Assembly: GCA_041662485.1 (NCBI GenBank)
Contig: JBAZSJ010000026.1
Coordinates: 3,359-67,358, forward strand
Length of the DNA stretch: 64,000 nucleotides
DNA from: Rariglobus sp041662485
Lineage (GTDB): Bacteria > Verrucomicrobiota > Verrucomicrobiia > Opitutales > Opitutaceae
Reading direction: 5' to 3'
A program made the position numbers and the translations under genes. Positions 8,416 through 16,999 of this stretch are shown here, piece after piece. The notes beneath the pieces were generated by a model, which saw only the letters and a list, made by a program, of their open reading frames with translations, ran no database searches and was not told the DNA's origin. Every line of letters starts with the position of its first letter. Within the stretch, counting starts at the first letter, position 1.

Positions 8416-10812
8416 ATGACCACCACCCGCACATTTCTTTCCTTCCGGCAGCGCGGGTCCACCCTGCTCGCCGTCATCCTCATCACCTCCGTCCTGGCCC
8501 TTCTTTCCGCCAGTCTCATCGGCTGGTCCATGACCGAGCGCCGCCTCAACGTCCGCAACGCCATGCGCCTCGAGTCGCGCAACGCCGCCGAGGCCCTAGC
8601 CGAATACGGTTTCTCCCAGATCCGCCAAAAATTGGAAACCCGAAGCACCTTCTCCCTCAATCCCACCGGCAGCGACGCCCTCGCCTACCCCCCAGCCTCC
8701 TTCTGGACGGGAAGCCACGTAAATGCCGTCATCCCCACGACGGTCGATACCGGCAACTCCGCCTACAAAATCACCAATCTCGAGCTGATCGGCGGCACCA
8801 TCAAAAACATCCCTGATACCGGCCTCTATTTCATCGATCCCAACGACGCGAACAACGAATTCGATCCGCTCAAGGGCAAATGGGTCTTTCGTAGCGACGT
8901 CTCCGTGATTGCCCGCGCCACCGTCGTGCCCGCCGTCGGAGCGCGCACCCCTCTCACATCCTACGTGATAGAAAAAATTTCCAGGCGTGGCGCCCCCCTC
9001 TTCGCCCACGCCATTTTCTACAACATGGATCTGGAGATCTTCAACGGCCCCAACATGACCATCTCCGGCCCCGTCCACTGCAACGGCAGCCTCTACCTCT
9101 ACCCCGGCAACGGAAGTGAGCTCAATTTTACCGATCAAATCACCTGCACCGGAGGCATCTATCACGCCGCCAAGCCCGACGATGCCTCCTCCGACGGCGC
9201 TAGCGCCGCAGGCCGAACCGGCAAAATCAATATTCGCGACAAGACCACCAATTACGTAAACCTCTACAGCGGCAGCTACTGGCGCGACACCACCAAGGGC
9301 ACCGGCACCTCCGGGACCGCGTGGAGCGATTTCCGCACCACCATATCCCAAGTCTACAACGGCAACCTTCAGACCGGCGCCTTCAGCATCCAGAACTACA
9401 GCCCGGTCGCCATCGGTGCCTACCAGGAGCAGACCACCACCTCCACCGACGACTCCGTCAACACCGGGCGCACCATCATCGAGCCCTCCAACTACCCCGC
9501 GTCCTCCACCTCCACCACCGACCCCGACTACAGCCAAAAGATGGACGTCGAATACCAGAAATATTCCAACGATGCCGGCATCTACATCCAGGTCACGCCC
9601 GGCACCGGAGCCGTCACCGTCAGCAGCCGCAGCAAGGTAGACCCCACCAAAAACAAGAGCCTCACCATCCCCGCAGGCAGCAATCTCGTCACCTTCACCG
9701 CCTACAAAGCCACTTCCACCAGCTACACCGTCGGTTCTAAAATCACCAGCGGCACCAACAAAAACAAATACCCGATCACTCCCACCATCGCCATTACCAC
9801 GTCCGCGGGCACGACCAGTTCCACGGGCACCGTGACCTATTCCTCATCAAGCTCAAAACCGGCCACCACGAACGTCCTCAACTCCGGCATGTATGACCAG
9901 CACCGGCAAAAAGGCCTGGACATGGTGAACATTGATATGGACGCCCTCCGCAACGCCGTCGCCGTCATGGCCGGCCAGTCGTCCTACACCAACAGCGCCG
10001 GCACGACCACCGCCATCAACGCCACCCAAAACGTCCTCACCGGACTCACCACCGACGATTGGACCGGCATCGTCTACGTCGAGGTGGCGGGCGGCCCCAC
10101 CACCGATCCCATCACCGGCGACACCATTGCGGCAACCACCGCTTCCTCTATCTCGACCGGCGTGCGCCTGATCAACGGAGCCAAAAAATTGCCTTCCTAT
10201 GGCACCGCCAATCCGGGCCTCACCATCGCCACCAACGCACCGGTCTACATCAAGGGCGACTACAACGCCGACGGCACCGTCACCGCCAACTCCAACGGCA
10301 GCGCCGACCCCTCCAAAGACGCCGAAACAGGCGAAGTCCCCGCCGCCATCGCTGCGGATGCCATCACCATCCTTTCGGGGGGGTTCGATGATACGAAGAG
10401 CCTCTCGAACAAAAACCCCGACCCTTTGTTGAAACCGGGTAGCACGACTGTCGCCCCCGATCTGGAGATCTCCGCCGCCTTCCTCACCGGCGTCACCCCC
10501 ACCAATAAAAACGGCAACGGCGAGAGCAGCGGCGGCGCGCACAACCTTCCCCGCTTCCTTGAAAACTGGAGCAGCAAGCCCGTCTACATCCGCGGCTCCC
10601 TTGTCTGTCTTTTCGAAAGCCGCGTCTTCACCGAATCCTACAACGCCTCCGGCTACTACAGCCCCCCCACCCGTAACTGGGGTTTCAACAGCCTCTTTCG
10701 CCAGGGTGTCTACCCTCCCGGAACCCCCAAGGTTCAATCCTACCGTCGCGTCGATTTCACCGACCTCTCCGCCGCCGCCTATGCCACGGAACGCGCAAAG
10801 TTCGGCTGGTAA
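8416..10812 (+). CDS. Large PilX-like pilus-assembly protein (hypothetical)
   Basis: 798 residues. The N-terminus RQRGSTLLAVILITSVLALL looks like a PilX/GspK-type class III signal, but with Ser after the Gly and no Glu at +5, as is usual for PilX-type proteins. Next come a membrane helix, a heptad-like stretch rich in Glu/Arg, and a long Ser/Thr/Asn/Gly-rich domain. The sequence ESRNAAEALAEYGFSQI resembles the start of the soluble part of PilX/GspK. It is 31 bases after the second pseudopilin. Much longer than typical PilX (about 200 residues), which suggests an added surface or adhesive domain. Converges with rdgB with 3 bases between stops. Confidence 0.6.
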   Translation: MTTTRTFLSFRQRGSTLLAVILITSVLALLSASLIGWSMTERRLNVRNAMRLESRNAAEALAEYGFSQIRQKLETRSTFSLNPTGSDALAYPPASFWTGSHVNAVIPTTVDTGNSAYKITNLELIGGTIKNIPDTGLYFIDPNDANNEFDPLKGKWVFRSDVSVIARATVVPAVGARTPLTSYVIEKISRRGAPLFAHAIFYNMDLEIFNGPNMTISGPVHCNGSLYLYPGNGSELNFTDQITCTGGIYHAAKPDDASSDGASAAGRTGKINIRDKTTNYVNLYSGSYWRDTTKGTGTSGTAWSDFRTTISQVYNGNLQTGAFSIQNYSPVAIGAYQEQTTTSTDDSVNTGRTIIEPSNYPASSTSTTDPDYSQKMDVEYQKYSNDAGIYIQVTPGTGAVTVSSRSKVDPTKNKSLTIPAGSNLVTFTAYKATSTSYTVGSKITSGTNKNKYPITPTIAITTSAGTTSSTGTVTYSSSSSKPATTNVLNSGMYDQHRQKGLDMVNIDMDALRNAVAVMAGQSSYTNSAGTTTAINATQNVLTGLTTDDWTGIVYVEVAGGPTTDPITGDTIAATTASSISTGVRLINGAKKLPSYGTANPGLTIATNAPVYIKGDYNADGTVTANSNGSADPSKDAETGEVPAAIAADAITILSGGFDDTKSLSNKNPDPLLKPGSTTVAPDLEISAAFLTGVTPTNKNGNGESSGGAHNLPRFLENWSSKPVYIRGSLVCLFESRVFTESYNASGYYSPPTRNWGFNSLFRQGVYPPGTPKVQSYRRVDFTDLSAAAYATERAKFGW

Positions 10813-10815
10813 CGG

Positions 10816-11427
10816 TCACGCCTCGGCGGATTTCCGCCGCAGCTCCGCGGCCAGTTGCATCCACGCCCGCGCGCGGTGGCTGATCCTGTTTTTAACATCA
10901 TCTCCCAGTTCGGCGTAGCTCGCCGTGTGACCGTCCGGCACGAACAGCGGATCGTAGCCAAACCCGGCCCCGCCGCGCGGCTCGTCGAGCAACCGTCCCG
11001 TGCAGCGTCCCTCAAAAACCGCCTCCAGCCCGCCGGGCCCGGCCAGCAGCAGCACGCAAAAAAAGCTGGCCCCGCGCCGCGCCGCCGGCACGCCGCGCAT
11101 CACCTCGACCAGTTTCCACAAGTTCGCCGCGCTGTCGCCTTGCGGCCCCGCAAAGTAGGCCGACTCCACGCCCGGCGCCCCCCCGAGTTCATCCACGCAC
11201 ACCCCGCTGTCGTCCGCCAACACCCACGCGTCGGGCGGCAGCTTCGCCTTGAGCGCCAGCGCCTTCTTGCGCGCGTTGCCGACGAAGGTGCCCGTGTCTT
11301 CCTCGACCGGCGGCATCCCGCCCGCGGCCTTCGCCGAGACGATCTCGACCGCCAGTCCGCCCGCGGCGGCCAGCGCGTTCATTTCCTGCGCCTTGTGGGC
11401 GTTACCGGAGGCTAAATACAGTTTCAT
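10816..11427 (-). CDS. rdgB: dITP/XTP pyrophosphatase (RdgB/HAM1 family)
   Basis: 203 residues. It hydrolyses non-canonical purine triphosphates (dITP, XTP) to monophosphates and so keeps them out of DNA and RNA. Motifs: LASGNAHKAQEM near the N-terminus, VLADDSGVCVDELGGAPG in the middle, and FGYDPLFVPDG with KNRISHRARA at the C-terminus. Full length for the family. The ATG at 11427 is preferred to the in-frame TTG at 11430. The start lies inside the last 26 bases of ribD, so the two genes overlap and are likely coupled. Confidence 0.93.
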   Translation of the reverse strand: MKLYLASGNAHKAQEMNALAAAGGLAVEIVSAKAAGGMPPVEEDTGTFVGNARKKALALKAKLPPDAWVLADDSGVCVDELGGAPGVESAYFAGPQGDSAANLWKLVEVMRGVPAARRGASFFCVLLLAGPGGLEAVFEGRCTGRLLDEPRGGAGFGYDPLFVPDGHTASYAELGDDVKNRISHRARAWMQLAAELRRKSAEA

Positions 11428-12565
11428 CAAGCAGCAATTTTTCGGGATACACCGTCCGCCCCCGCATCAACGCGTCGTCGCCGAACGTCTCGTGCCGTAC
11501 GTCGGCCAGCCTCACCCCCTGGTCCACCCGCTCGGGGCGCAGGCCGCTGAACCCCGACTTGGCCTTGTCGTCTGCGAACAGCACCGGCGCGTGGTAGGCG
11601 AACAGGTAGTCGAGCTCCCGCGCGCGGATGAGCTCGCTGACAAGCTGCGCGCCGCCCTCGAAATACACGCCCGTGATCTTCTCCTGCGCGCACCGCTGGC
11701 GGAAATCGGAAAAGCTCACCCGCTGCGTCGGCGTGTCCATCACCCACACCGTGATCCCCGCGTCGCGCAGCTTGCGCACGTAGCCCATGCCGCCATGCGG
11801 GGTCGTCACCACGATCGTGCGCTCCTTGTGCGCGTCGGTGTAGACGTGGTGCAGGTTTTTGTCGGTGACCGAGCGCAGCAGCCCGTCGAACACGAACCGG
11901 AGCGGACACCACTCCTCGCCCTCCGCCGGACGCGCGGTCAGCCGCGGATTGTCCTTCATGATCGTCATCGCCCCCGCGGCGATGCCCGGGAAATAACGCC
12001 TCCAATGATGCACGTCGGCGCGCGCCGCCTCGCCCGTGATCCACTTCGACTCGCCCGTGCGGCAGGCGATCTTGCCGTCAAGAGTCACCGCCACCTTGGC
12101 CGCAAACAACGGCGCATCCCGCGAGATCCAGTGGTTGAAAATCAGGTTCAGGTCGGTGCATTCGCGTTCCAGCACGCCCGCCACGACCTCGATGCCCGCC
12201 GCGCGCAGCACCTCGAAGCCCTTGCCCGCATGCGCGGGATTCGGATCGGTCGCCCCCGCCACGACCCGCTTGAGACCCGCCACGCGAATCGCGTCGCAAC
12301 ACGCCCCGGTGCGCCCGTGCGACGAGCACGGCTCCAGCGTCACATAGAGCGTCGCGCCCGGCTTGGGCGAGCGGGCGAGCGACGTCAGCGCCATGCGTTC
12401 GGCATGAGGACCGCCGTCCTGCGCGTGAAATCCCTCCGCCACGATCTGTCCGTCCTCGACGATCACCGCGCCCACGAGCGGATTAGGATGCGTCCGCCCC
12501 CACGCCTGTCGGGCCAGCGCAAGCGCGCGACGCATATAAAATTCATCCTGATTGAGGTCGGTCAT
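11402..12565 (-). CDS. ribD: Bifunctional riboflavin deaminase/reductase
   Basis: 387 residues. An N-terminal cytidine-deaminase-type domain has the zinc ligands HAERMAL and PCSSHGRTGACC. A C-terminal reductase domain includes AAKVAVTLDGKIA and YFEGGAQLVSELI. It carries out two steps of riboflavin synthesis (deamination and side-chain reduction of the pyrimidine). The ATG at 12565 (MTDLNQDEFYM) follows GGGAGGGA at good spacing; the longer in-frame start at 12592 would lie before this ribosome-binding site. Other rib genes are not in the window. Two palindromic sites lie directly upstream. Confidence 0.94.
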   Translation of the reverse strand: MTDLNQDEFYMRRALALARQAWGRTHPNPLVGAVIVEDGQIVAEGFHAQDGGPHAERMALTSLARSPKPGATLYVTLEPCSSHGRTGACCDAIRVAGLKRVVAGATDPNPAHAGKGFEVLRAAGIEVVAGVLERECTDLNLIFNHWISRDAPLFAAKVAVTLDGKIACRTGESKWITGEAARADVHHWRRYFPGIAAGAMTIMKDNPRLTARPAEGEEWCPLRFVFDGLLRSVTDKNLHHVYTDAHKERTIVVTTPHGGMGYVRKLRDAGITVWVMDTPTQRVSFSDFRQRCAQEKITGVYFEGGAQLVSELIRARELDYLFAYHAPVLFADDKAKSGFSGLRPERVDQGVRLADVRHETFGDDALMRGRTVYPEKLLLDETVFSLR

Positions 12566-12632
12566 CGGGTCCCTCCACTCATCCCGCCCCACCGGCCAAA
12601 TGACAAACGCGAAAATATCCCTCCCACACCGC

Positions 12633-12669
12633 GATCCAGTTTGTCACTTAATAAGTGACAAACTGGATC
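12633..12669. promoter_or_regulatory. Perfect palindrome 1 upstream of ribD (operator candidate)
   Basis: A perfect inverted repeat: 18-base arms (GATCCAGTTTGTCACTTA and its complement) around a single A. It lies 68 bases before the ribD start and shares the half-site TTTGTCACTTA with palindrome 2. No U-run follows, so a terminator is unlikely; the site looks like a dimeric repressor operator or the end of a small mobile repeat. Confidence 0.55.
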
Positions 12670-12694
12670 TCCGGTTATCGAGGTAAGCAAAACT

Positions 12695-12721
12695 CATTTG
12701 TCACTTATTAAGTGACAAATG
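12695..12721. promoter_or_regulatory. Perfect palindrome 2 upstream of ribD (operator candidate)
   Basis: 13-base arms (CATTTGTCACTTA and its complement) around a single T. The inner half-site TTTGTCACTTA is identical to palindrome 1, while the outer bases differ; the two centres are 57 bases apart. A lone TGACAAA half-site also occurs at about 12600. It lies between the stop of the downstream-facing hydrolase gene (12768) and ribD. Confidence 0.55.
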
Positions 12722-12767
12722 TTACCGGAGTGGTGGGCCAGTTCAAAGGCCTCGCGGAGCGCCTGGT

Positions 12768-13403
12768 TCACCCGCGCACGAACGGATTGGTCTTCTTCTC
12801 CACGCCCACCGTGGTCGTGTCGCCGTGTCCCGCGTAAACCGTCGTCTCGTCCGGCAGCGTATAGATCTGCGTGCGGATCGACTCGGCAAGCACCTCGCGG
12901 CTCCCGCCCGGCAGGTCGGTGCGGCCCACGCTTCCTTCAAACAGCGCGTCGCCCACAAACGCCGCCTTCGCCGCCGACGCGTAGAACAACACGTTCCCCG
13001 GACAATGTCCCGGCACGTGCCGCACCTCGAACTCCAGTCCGAGCGCGTTGACCTTCTCCCCCTGACCGACCCAGCGGTCCACCTGCAACGGCTCCAGCGT
13101 GATCGCGCCGCCCAGGAACGCCGACATCACCTGCGGCGTCTCGATCAGCGTCTTGTCCGCCGCGTGCGCGAGCACCTTGGCACCCGTCGCACGCACGACC
13201 TTGGCCGCGTCCTGCGTGTGATCCCAGTGCCCGTGCGTGATCCAGAGCTCCGTCAGCTTGCACCCTTCCTTCGCGAGGATGGGCTGGATTTCGTCCAGAA
13301 TGTCTCCCGGCGCATCGATCAGCACCGCTTCGCCGCGCTTGGCGTCGGTGAGCAGGTAGCCGTTGGTCTGAATCGGGCCGGAGGGCAACACGTGAATGTT
13401 CAT
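12768..13403 (-). CDS. Metallo-beta-lactamase-fold hydrolase (glyoxalase II-like)
   Basis: 211 residues, full length for the small glyoxalase II-like group. The metal-binding motif THGHWDHTQD gives the H-x-H-x-D-H ligands, with further ligands in HVPGHCPGN, FVGDALF and VYAGHGDTT. These proteins usually hydrolyse thioesters such as S-D-lactoylglutathione, or persulfides; the substrate cannot be named from sequence. The start at 13403 gives the MNIHVLPSGPIQTNGYLL beginning normal for this group. Divergent from leuB across 90 bases. Confidence 0.85.
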   Translation of the reverse strand: MNIHVLPSGPIQTNGYLLTDAKRGEAVLIDAPGDILDEIQPILAKEGCKLTELWITHGHWDHTQDAAKVVRATGAKVLAHAADKTLIETPQVMSAFLGGAITLEPLQVDRWVGQGEKVNALGLEFEVRHVPGHCPGNVLFYASAAKAAFVGDALFEGSVGRTDLPGGSREVLAESIRTQIYTLPDETTVYAGHGDTTTVGVEKKTNPFVRG

Positions 13404-13493
13404 CGTGCGCCAATGGACGCGTTTCCCGCCATCCCGCAACCGTGAAAATTGACTTTGCCACCCGTCCGCCCGCTTCGCTAACTCCTTCCCTTT

Positions 13494-14597
13494 ATGCCGA
13501 CCCTTAAATTCGCCGTTCTTCCTGGAGACTACATCGGACCCGAGGTCATGACCGAGGCCCTGCGCGTGCTCGAACACGTCGCCAAGAAGGAAAACCTCAC
13601 CCTGTCCTACCAGACCGCCGACGTCGGCGGCGCCGGCATCGACAACCACGGCAAGGCCCTCCCCTACTCCACCCTCGCCCTCTGCCAGCAGGCCGACGCC
13701 ATCCTCTTCGGCTCCGTCGGCGGACCGAAGTGGGAAAAACTCCCGCCCAAGGAACAGCCCGAGCGCGCCGCCCTCCTCCCGCTCCGCAAGGCCTTCAATC
13801 TTTTCGCCAACATCCGCCCCGGTCTCCTCTACTCCGACCTCACCGACGCCTCCCCGCTCAAAACCGAGCGCATCCCCAACGGCATCGACATCGTCTGCAT
13901 CCGCGAGCTCACCGGCGGCATCTACTTCGGCCTCCCGAAGACCACCACCACCCTCGCCAACGGCGAGGAACAGGCCGTCGACACGATGGTTTACAAGACC
14001 TCCGAAATCGAGCGCATCGCCGAGGTCGCCGCCGTGACCGCCCGCGCCCGCGGCAAGAAGGTCTGCTCCGTGGACAAGGCCAACGTCCTCGAAACCTCCG
14101 TTCTCTGGCGCCGCGTCGTCACCGCCTACTTCGCGAAAAACCATCCCGACCTCGCGCTGAGCCACATGTATGTGGACAACGCCGCGATGCAGCTCGCCCG
14201 CGACCCGAACCAGTTCGACGTGCTCTTCACCGAAAACATGTTCGGCGACATCCTCTCCGACGAGATGGCCGTCATCTGCGGCTCCCTCGGCATGCTCTCC
14301 TCCGCCTCGCTCGGCACCGGCAAGAACTCCCTCGGCAAGCCCTTCGGACTCTTCGAGCCCGCCGGCGGCACCGCCCCCGATATCGCCGGCAAGGGCGTCG
14401 CCAATCCCTGCGCGCAGATCCTCTCCGTCGCCATGATGCTCCGCTACAGCTTCGGCCTCGACGCCGTCGCCGACAAGATCGAGGCCGCCGTCCGCAAGGC
14501 CGTCGCCACCGACGGCGTGCGCACCGGCGACATCGCCTTCGGCAAGCCTTCCGTCGGCACCAAGGCGATGGCCGACGCCATCATCAAACACCTGTAA
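13494..14597 (+). CDS. leuB: 3-isopropylmalate dehydrogenase
   Basis: 367 residues, full length. NAD-dependent oxidation and decarboxylation of 3-isopropylmalate in leucine synthesis, in the cytoplasm. Visible: LPGDYIGPEVM at the N-terminus, GSVGGPKWE, RELTGGIYFG, DKANVLETS, the metal-binding DILSDE, and EPAGGTAPDIAGKGVANP. Codon use matches its neighbours. The promoter must lie in the 90-base divergent gap. No leuCD nearby. Confidence 0.96.
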   Translation: MPTLKFAVLPGDYIGPEVMTEALRVLEHVAKKENLTLSYQTADVGGAGIDNHGKALPYSTLALCQQADAILFGSVGGPKWEKLPPKEQPERAALLPLRKAFNLFANIRPGLLYSDLTDASPLKTERIPNGIDIVCIRELTGGIYFGLPKTTTTLANGEEQAVDTMVYKTSEIERIAEVAAVTARARGKKVCSVDKANVLETSVLWRRVVTAYFAKNHPDLALSHMYVDNAAMQLARDPNQFDVLFTENMFGDILSDEMAVICGSLGMLSSASLGTGKNSLGKPFGLFEPAGGTAPDIAGKGVANPCAQILSVAMMLRYSFGLDAVADKIEAAVRKAVATDGVRTGDIAFGKPSVGTKAMADAIIKHL

Positions 14598-14618
14598 GCG
14601 GCCGCCCGGGCTGCCGGA

Positions 14619-16544
14619 TCAGTTCTTCCGCAGCCCGCGGCTCACCGCCTCCAGAATATCCTTCACGCCGTAGGGCTTCGCGAGGATTTCGGAAACGCCC
14701 AGCGCGGCCAGTTCGCGTCGCTGGTCGGTTTCAAGCAGCCCGCTCGAGACCATCATCGGCAGATCGCCTGACAGGGCGCGCAGCCGCCGGATGAGTTCCG
14801 CGCCTCCCATCACCGGCATCATCAGGTCGGTCAGCACCAGCCGCACGTCGTTTTGATGCTGCTTGAATAGCTCCAGCGCCTCCTCCCCGTGGGCCGCGGT
14901 CAGCACCGTGTAGCCGTAGCCTTCCAGCAAGTCCTGCGTGGTCTCGCGGATGATCGGCTCGTCATCGACCACGAGCACCAGCTCTCCGTGGCCGCACGGC
15001 AAGGCGGCGCCGGCGGACGCGGCGGCGGGCTCGCTCGTTTCTCCCTGGGCCGGCAGATACACGTTGAACGTGGCCCCGCAGCCCGGCTCGCTTTTCACCG
15101 TCACGAATCCCCCATGGCTGCGGACGATTCCCAGCACGGACGAAAGGCCCAGCCCCGTGCCCTTGCCCACCGCCTTGGTCGTGAAAAAAGGCTCGAAGAT
15201 GCGGTCCTGGATTCCCTGCGGAATGCCGCAGCCGGTATCGACCACCGAAAGCAGGACGTGCCAGCCCGGCCGCGACTGCGAGTGCGGGCGGACCTCCTCG
15301 GGTTCAAGCATCACGTTGCCGCTCCTGACGGTAAGGGTGCCGCCGCCGGCCATGGCGTCGCGCGCGTTGACGCACAGGTTGATCAACACCTGGTGAATCT
15401 GCGTCGCGTCCGCCACCACCGGCCTCAAATCCTGTTCGACCTCGAGGCACAGCGTGATGTCACGGGGAAACGTCTCGCGGACGAGCGTCTCGATCTCTTC
15501 CAGGAGATGGCGAAGCTGCACGCTTGTGCGCTGCCCGCCCACCCCGCGGCTGAACACCAGCATCTGCCGGATGATGCCGGCTCCGCGACGCATGCTTTGC
15601 TCGATCATGTCCACGAGCTGAAGCCCGTGCGGATCCGTCACCTTTTGCCGGAGCAGGTCGGCCGCCATCAAAGTCGGCGCAAGGATGTTGTTGAGATCGT
15701 GCGCGACGCCGCCCGCCAGCGTGCCGATCGCCTCCATGCGCTGCGTCCGCAGCAACTGTTCCTCAAGGTGGCGATGCTCGGTCACGTCCTCGGCCACGCC
15801 GACGACGCGCTTCACGCCGCCCTCCCCGTCCTTCACCGGAAACGCGCGGTCGCGAATCCAGCGCACCGCCCCGTCCGGCCGGATGATCCGGTAGGTCTCG
15901 TCAAACTCCCCCGTCTGGGCGCGCAAGCTCATCGCTTGGCTCATGCGCTCCTTGTCCTCCGCATGCACGCACCCCATCCACGTTTCCGTCCCGCTATAAA
16001 GGCCGACCCGCGAGCCGCCCCAGATGCGCTCGTAGCCCGGACTGACGTAAAGGAGCCGGCCGTCCCATCCCTCGGTCACCCAAAAAACCTCGTTGATGGT
16101 CTCCACGACCTCGCGAAAGCGTTCCTCGCTGTCGCGCAGCGCCTGCGTCGCCAGCTCGCTTTCGCCTCGCAGCCGGTGCTGCTCCAAGGCGTGCGTCACC
16201 GCCGCCCCAAGTCGCGCCATGCGGTCCTTGAGCAGATAGTCGTCGGCGCCCTGCCTCATCGCGGCCACCGCCACATCCTCGCCGATGCTGCCCGACACGA
16301 TGATGAAGGGGATTTTCCGCCCGCTTTGATTCGACAGTTCCAATGCGCGCAGGCCGCTGAAGTCCGGCAGTTCGAAGTCCGAAAGAATGATGTCCAGCGG
16401 CTTTGTCAGCGCCTCAAGAAAGCTTTTCTCGGTGTCCACCACGGTCGCCTCCGGCGAGAAACCCGCCTTTCGCAATTGTCGCAGCAGCAGCTCGGCGTCC
16501 TCGGGGACGTCCTCGACCACCAGCACTTTGAGGGGGCGGCTCAT
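14619..16544 (-). CDS. Hybrid histidine kinase (REC-PAS-HisKA-HATPase-REC)
   Basis: 641 residues, soluble. Order: receiver (LVVEDVPEDAELLLRQL; phospho-Asp in ILSDFELPD), then a coiled link, a PAS/PAC domain (about 140-260, with RIIRPDGAVRWIRDRAFPV), HisKA with GTLAGGVAHDLNNILAPTL, HATPase with INLCVNARDAM, VDTGCGIP and GKGTGLGLSSVLGIV, and a C-terminal receiver with LVVDDEPIIRE and LVLTDLMMPVMGG. The ATG at 16544 starts the receiver; longer frames are shadows. It begins 5 bases after the Rcp1-like regulator stop and ends a three-gene signalling operon. No DNA-binding domain. Confidence 0.9.
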   Translation of the reverse strand: MSRPLKVLVVEDVPEDAELLLRQLRKAGFSPEATVVDTEKSFLEALTKPLDIILSDFELPDFSGLRALELSNQSGRKIPFIIVSGSIGEDVAVAAMRQGADDYLLKDRMARLGAAVTHALEQHRLRGESELATQALRDSEERFREVVETINEVFWVTEGWDGRLLYVSPGYERIWGGSRVGLYSGTETWMGCVHAEDKERMSQAMSLRAQTGEFDETYRIIRPDGAVRWIRDRAFPVKDGEGGVKRVVGVAEDVTEHRHLEEQLLRTQRMEAIGTLAGGVAHDLNNILAPTLMAADLLRQKVTDPHGLQLVDMIEQSMRRGAGIIRQMLVFSRGVGGQRTSVQLRHLLEEIETLVRETFPRDITLCLEVEQDLRPVVADATQIHQVLINLCVNARDAMAGGGTLTVRSGNVMLEPEEVRPHSQSRPGWHVLLSVVDTGCGIPQGIQDRIFEPFFTTKAVGKGTGLGLSSVLGIVRSHGGFVTVKSEPGCGATFNVYLPAQGETSEPAAASAGAALPCGHGELVLVVDDEPIIRETTQDLLEGYGYTVLTAAHGEEALELFKQHQNDVRLVLTDLMMPVMGGAELIRRLRALSGDLPMMVSSGLLETDQRRELAALGVSEILAKPYGVKDILEAVSRGLRKN

Positions 16545-16549
16545 GGGGT

Positions 16550-16999
16550 TCACGCCAGCTTGCGCGGCTCGTTCAGCAGCAGCCAGTAGAGGCCGAGGTC
16601 CTGGACCGCCTTGGTGAAGCTCTCGAAGTTCACCGGTTTCACGATGTAGCTGTTCACGCCGAGCTCGTAGCTCTCGATGAGATCGCGCTGTTCGCGCGAC
16701 GACGTCAGCACCACCACCGGGATCGCCCGCGTGCGCGGGTCGGCCTTGATCTGGCGGAGCACGTCGAGGCCGTCCACCTTCGGCAGCTTCAGGTCCAGCA
16801 GCACGACCTTGGGCGTGTCCTCGATATTCCGCCCGGCGTGCGCGCCCCGGCAGAAGAGAAAATCGAGCGCCTCCGCGCCGTCGCGGGCCACCTCGATGCG
16901 GTTGGTGATGTTGCCTTTTTTCAGCGCCCGCAGCGCCAGCTCGAGGTCCTGCGGGTTGTCTTCGACGAGGAGCAGTTCGATTGATGAGTTTCCGTTCAT
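16550..16999 (-). CDS. Rcp1-like single-domain response regulator
   Basis: 149 residues made only of a receiver domain. Acidic pocket LVEDNPQDLELA, phospho-Asp in VVLLDLKLPKVDG, Thr/Ser in VVLTSSREQRD and Lys in SYIVKPVNF. The long alpha4-side extension resembles the regulators that partner bacteriophytochrome-type kinases. Its ATG overlaps the kinase stop by 4 bases (ATGA) and its stop is 5 bases before the hybrid kinase. It probably shuttles phosphate between the membrane kinase and the hybrid kinase. Confidence 0.92.
   Translation of the reverse strand: MNGNSSIELLLVEDNPQDLELALRALKKGNITNRIEVARDGAEALDFLFCRGAHAGRNIEDTPKVVLLDLKLPKVDGLDVLRQIKADPRTRAIPVVVLTSSREQRDLIESYELGVNSYIVKPVNFESFTKAVQDLGLYWLLLNEPRKLA

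Noticed and set aside
12633..12721. Rho-independent terminators for the hydrolase gene
   Set aside because: The stems are AT-rich with no U-run on either strand; operators or mobile repeats fit better.
13404..14591. Extension of the metallo-hydrolase frame through leuB on the minus strand
   Set aside because: The upstream part is a shadow of leuB; the protein start MNIHVLPSG at 13403 is clear.
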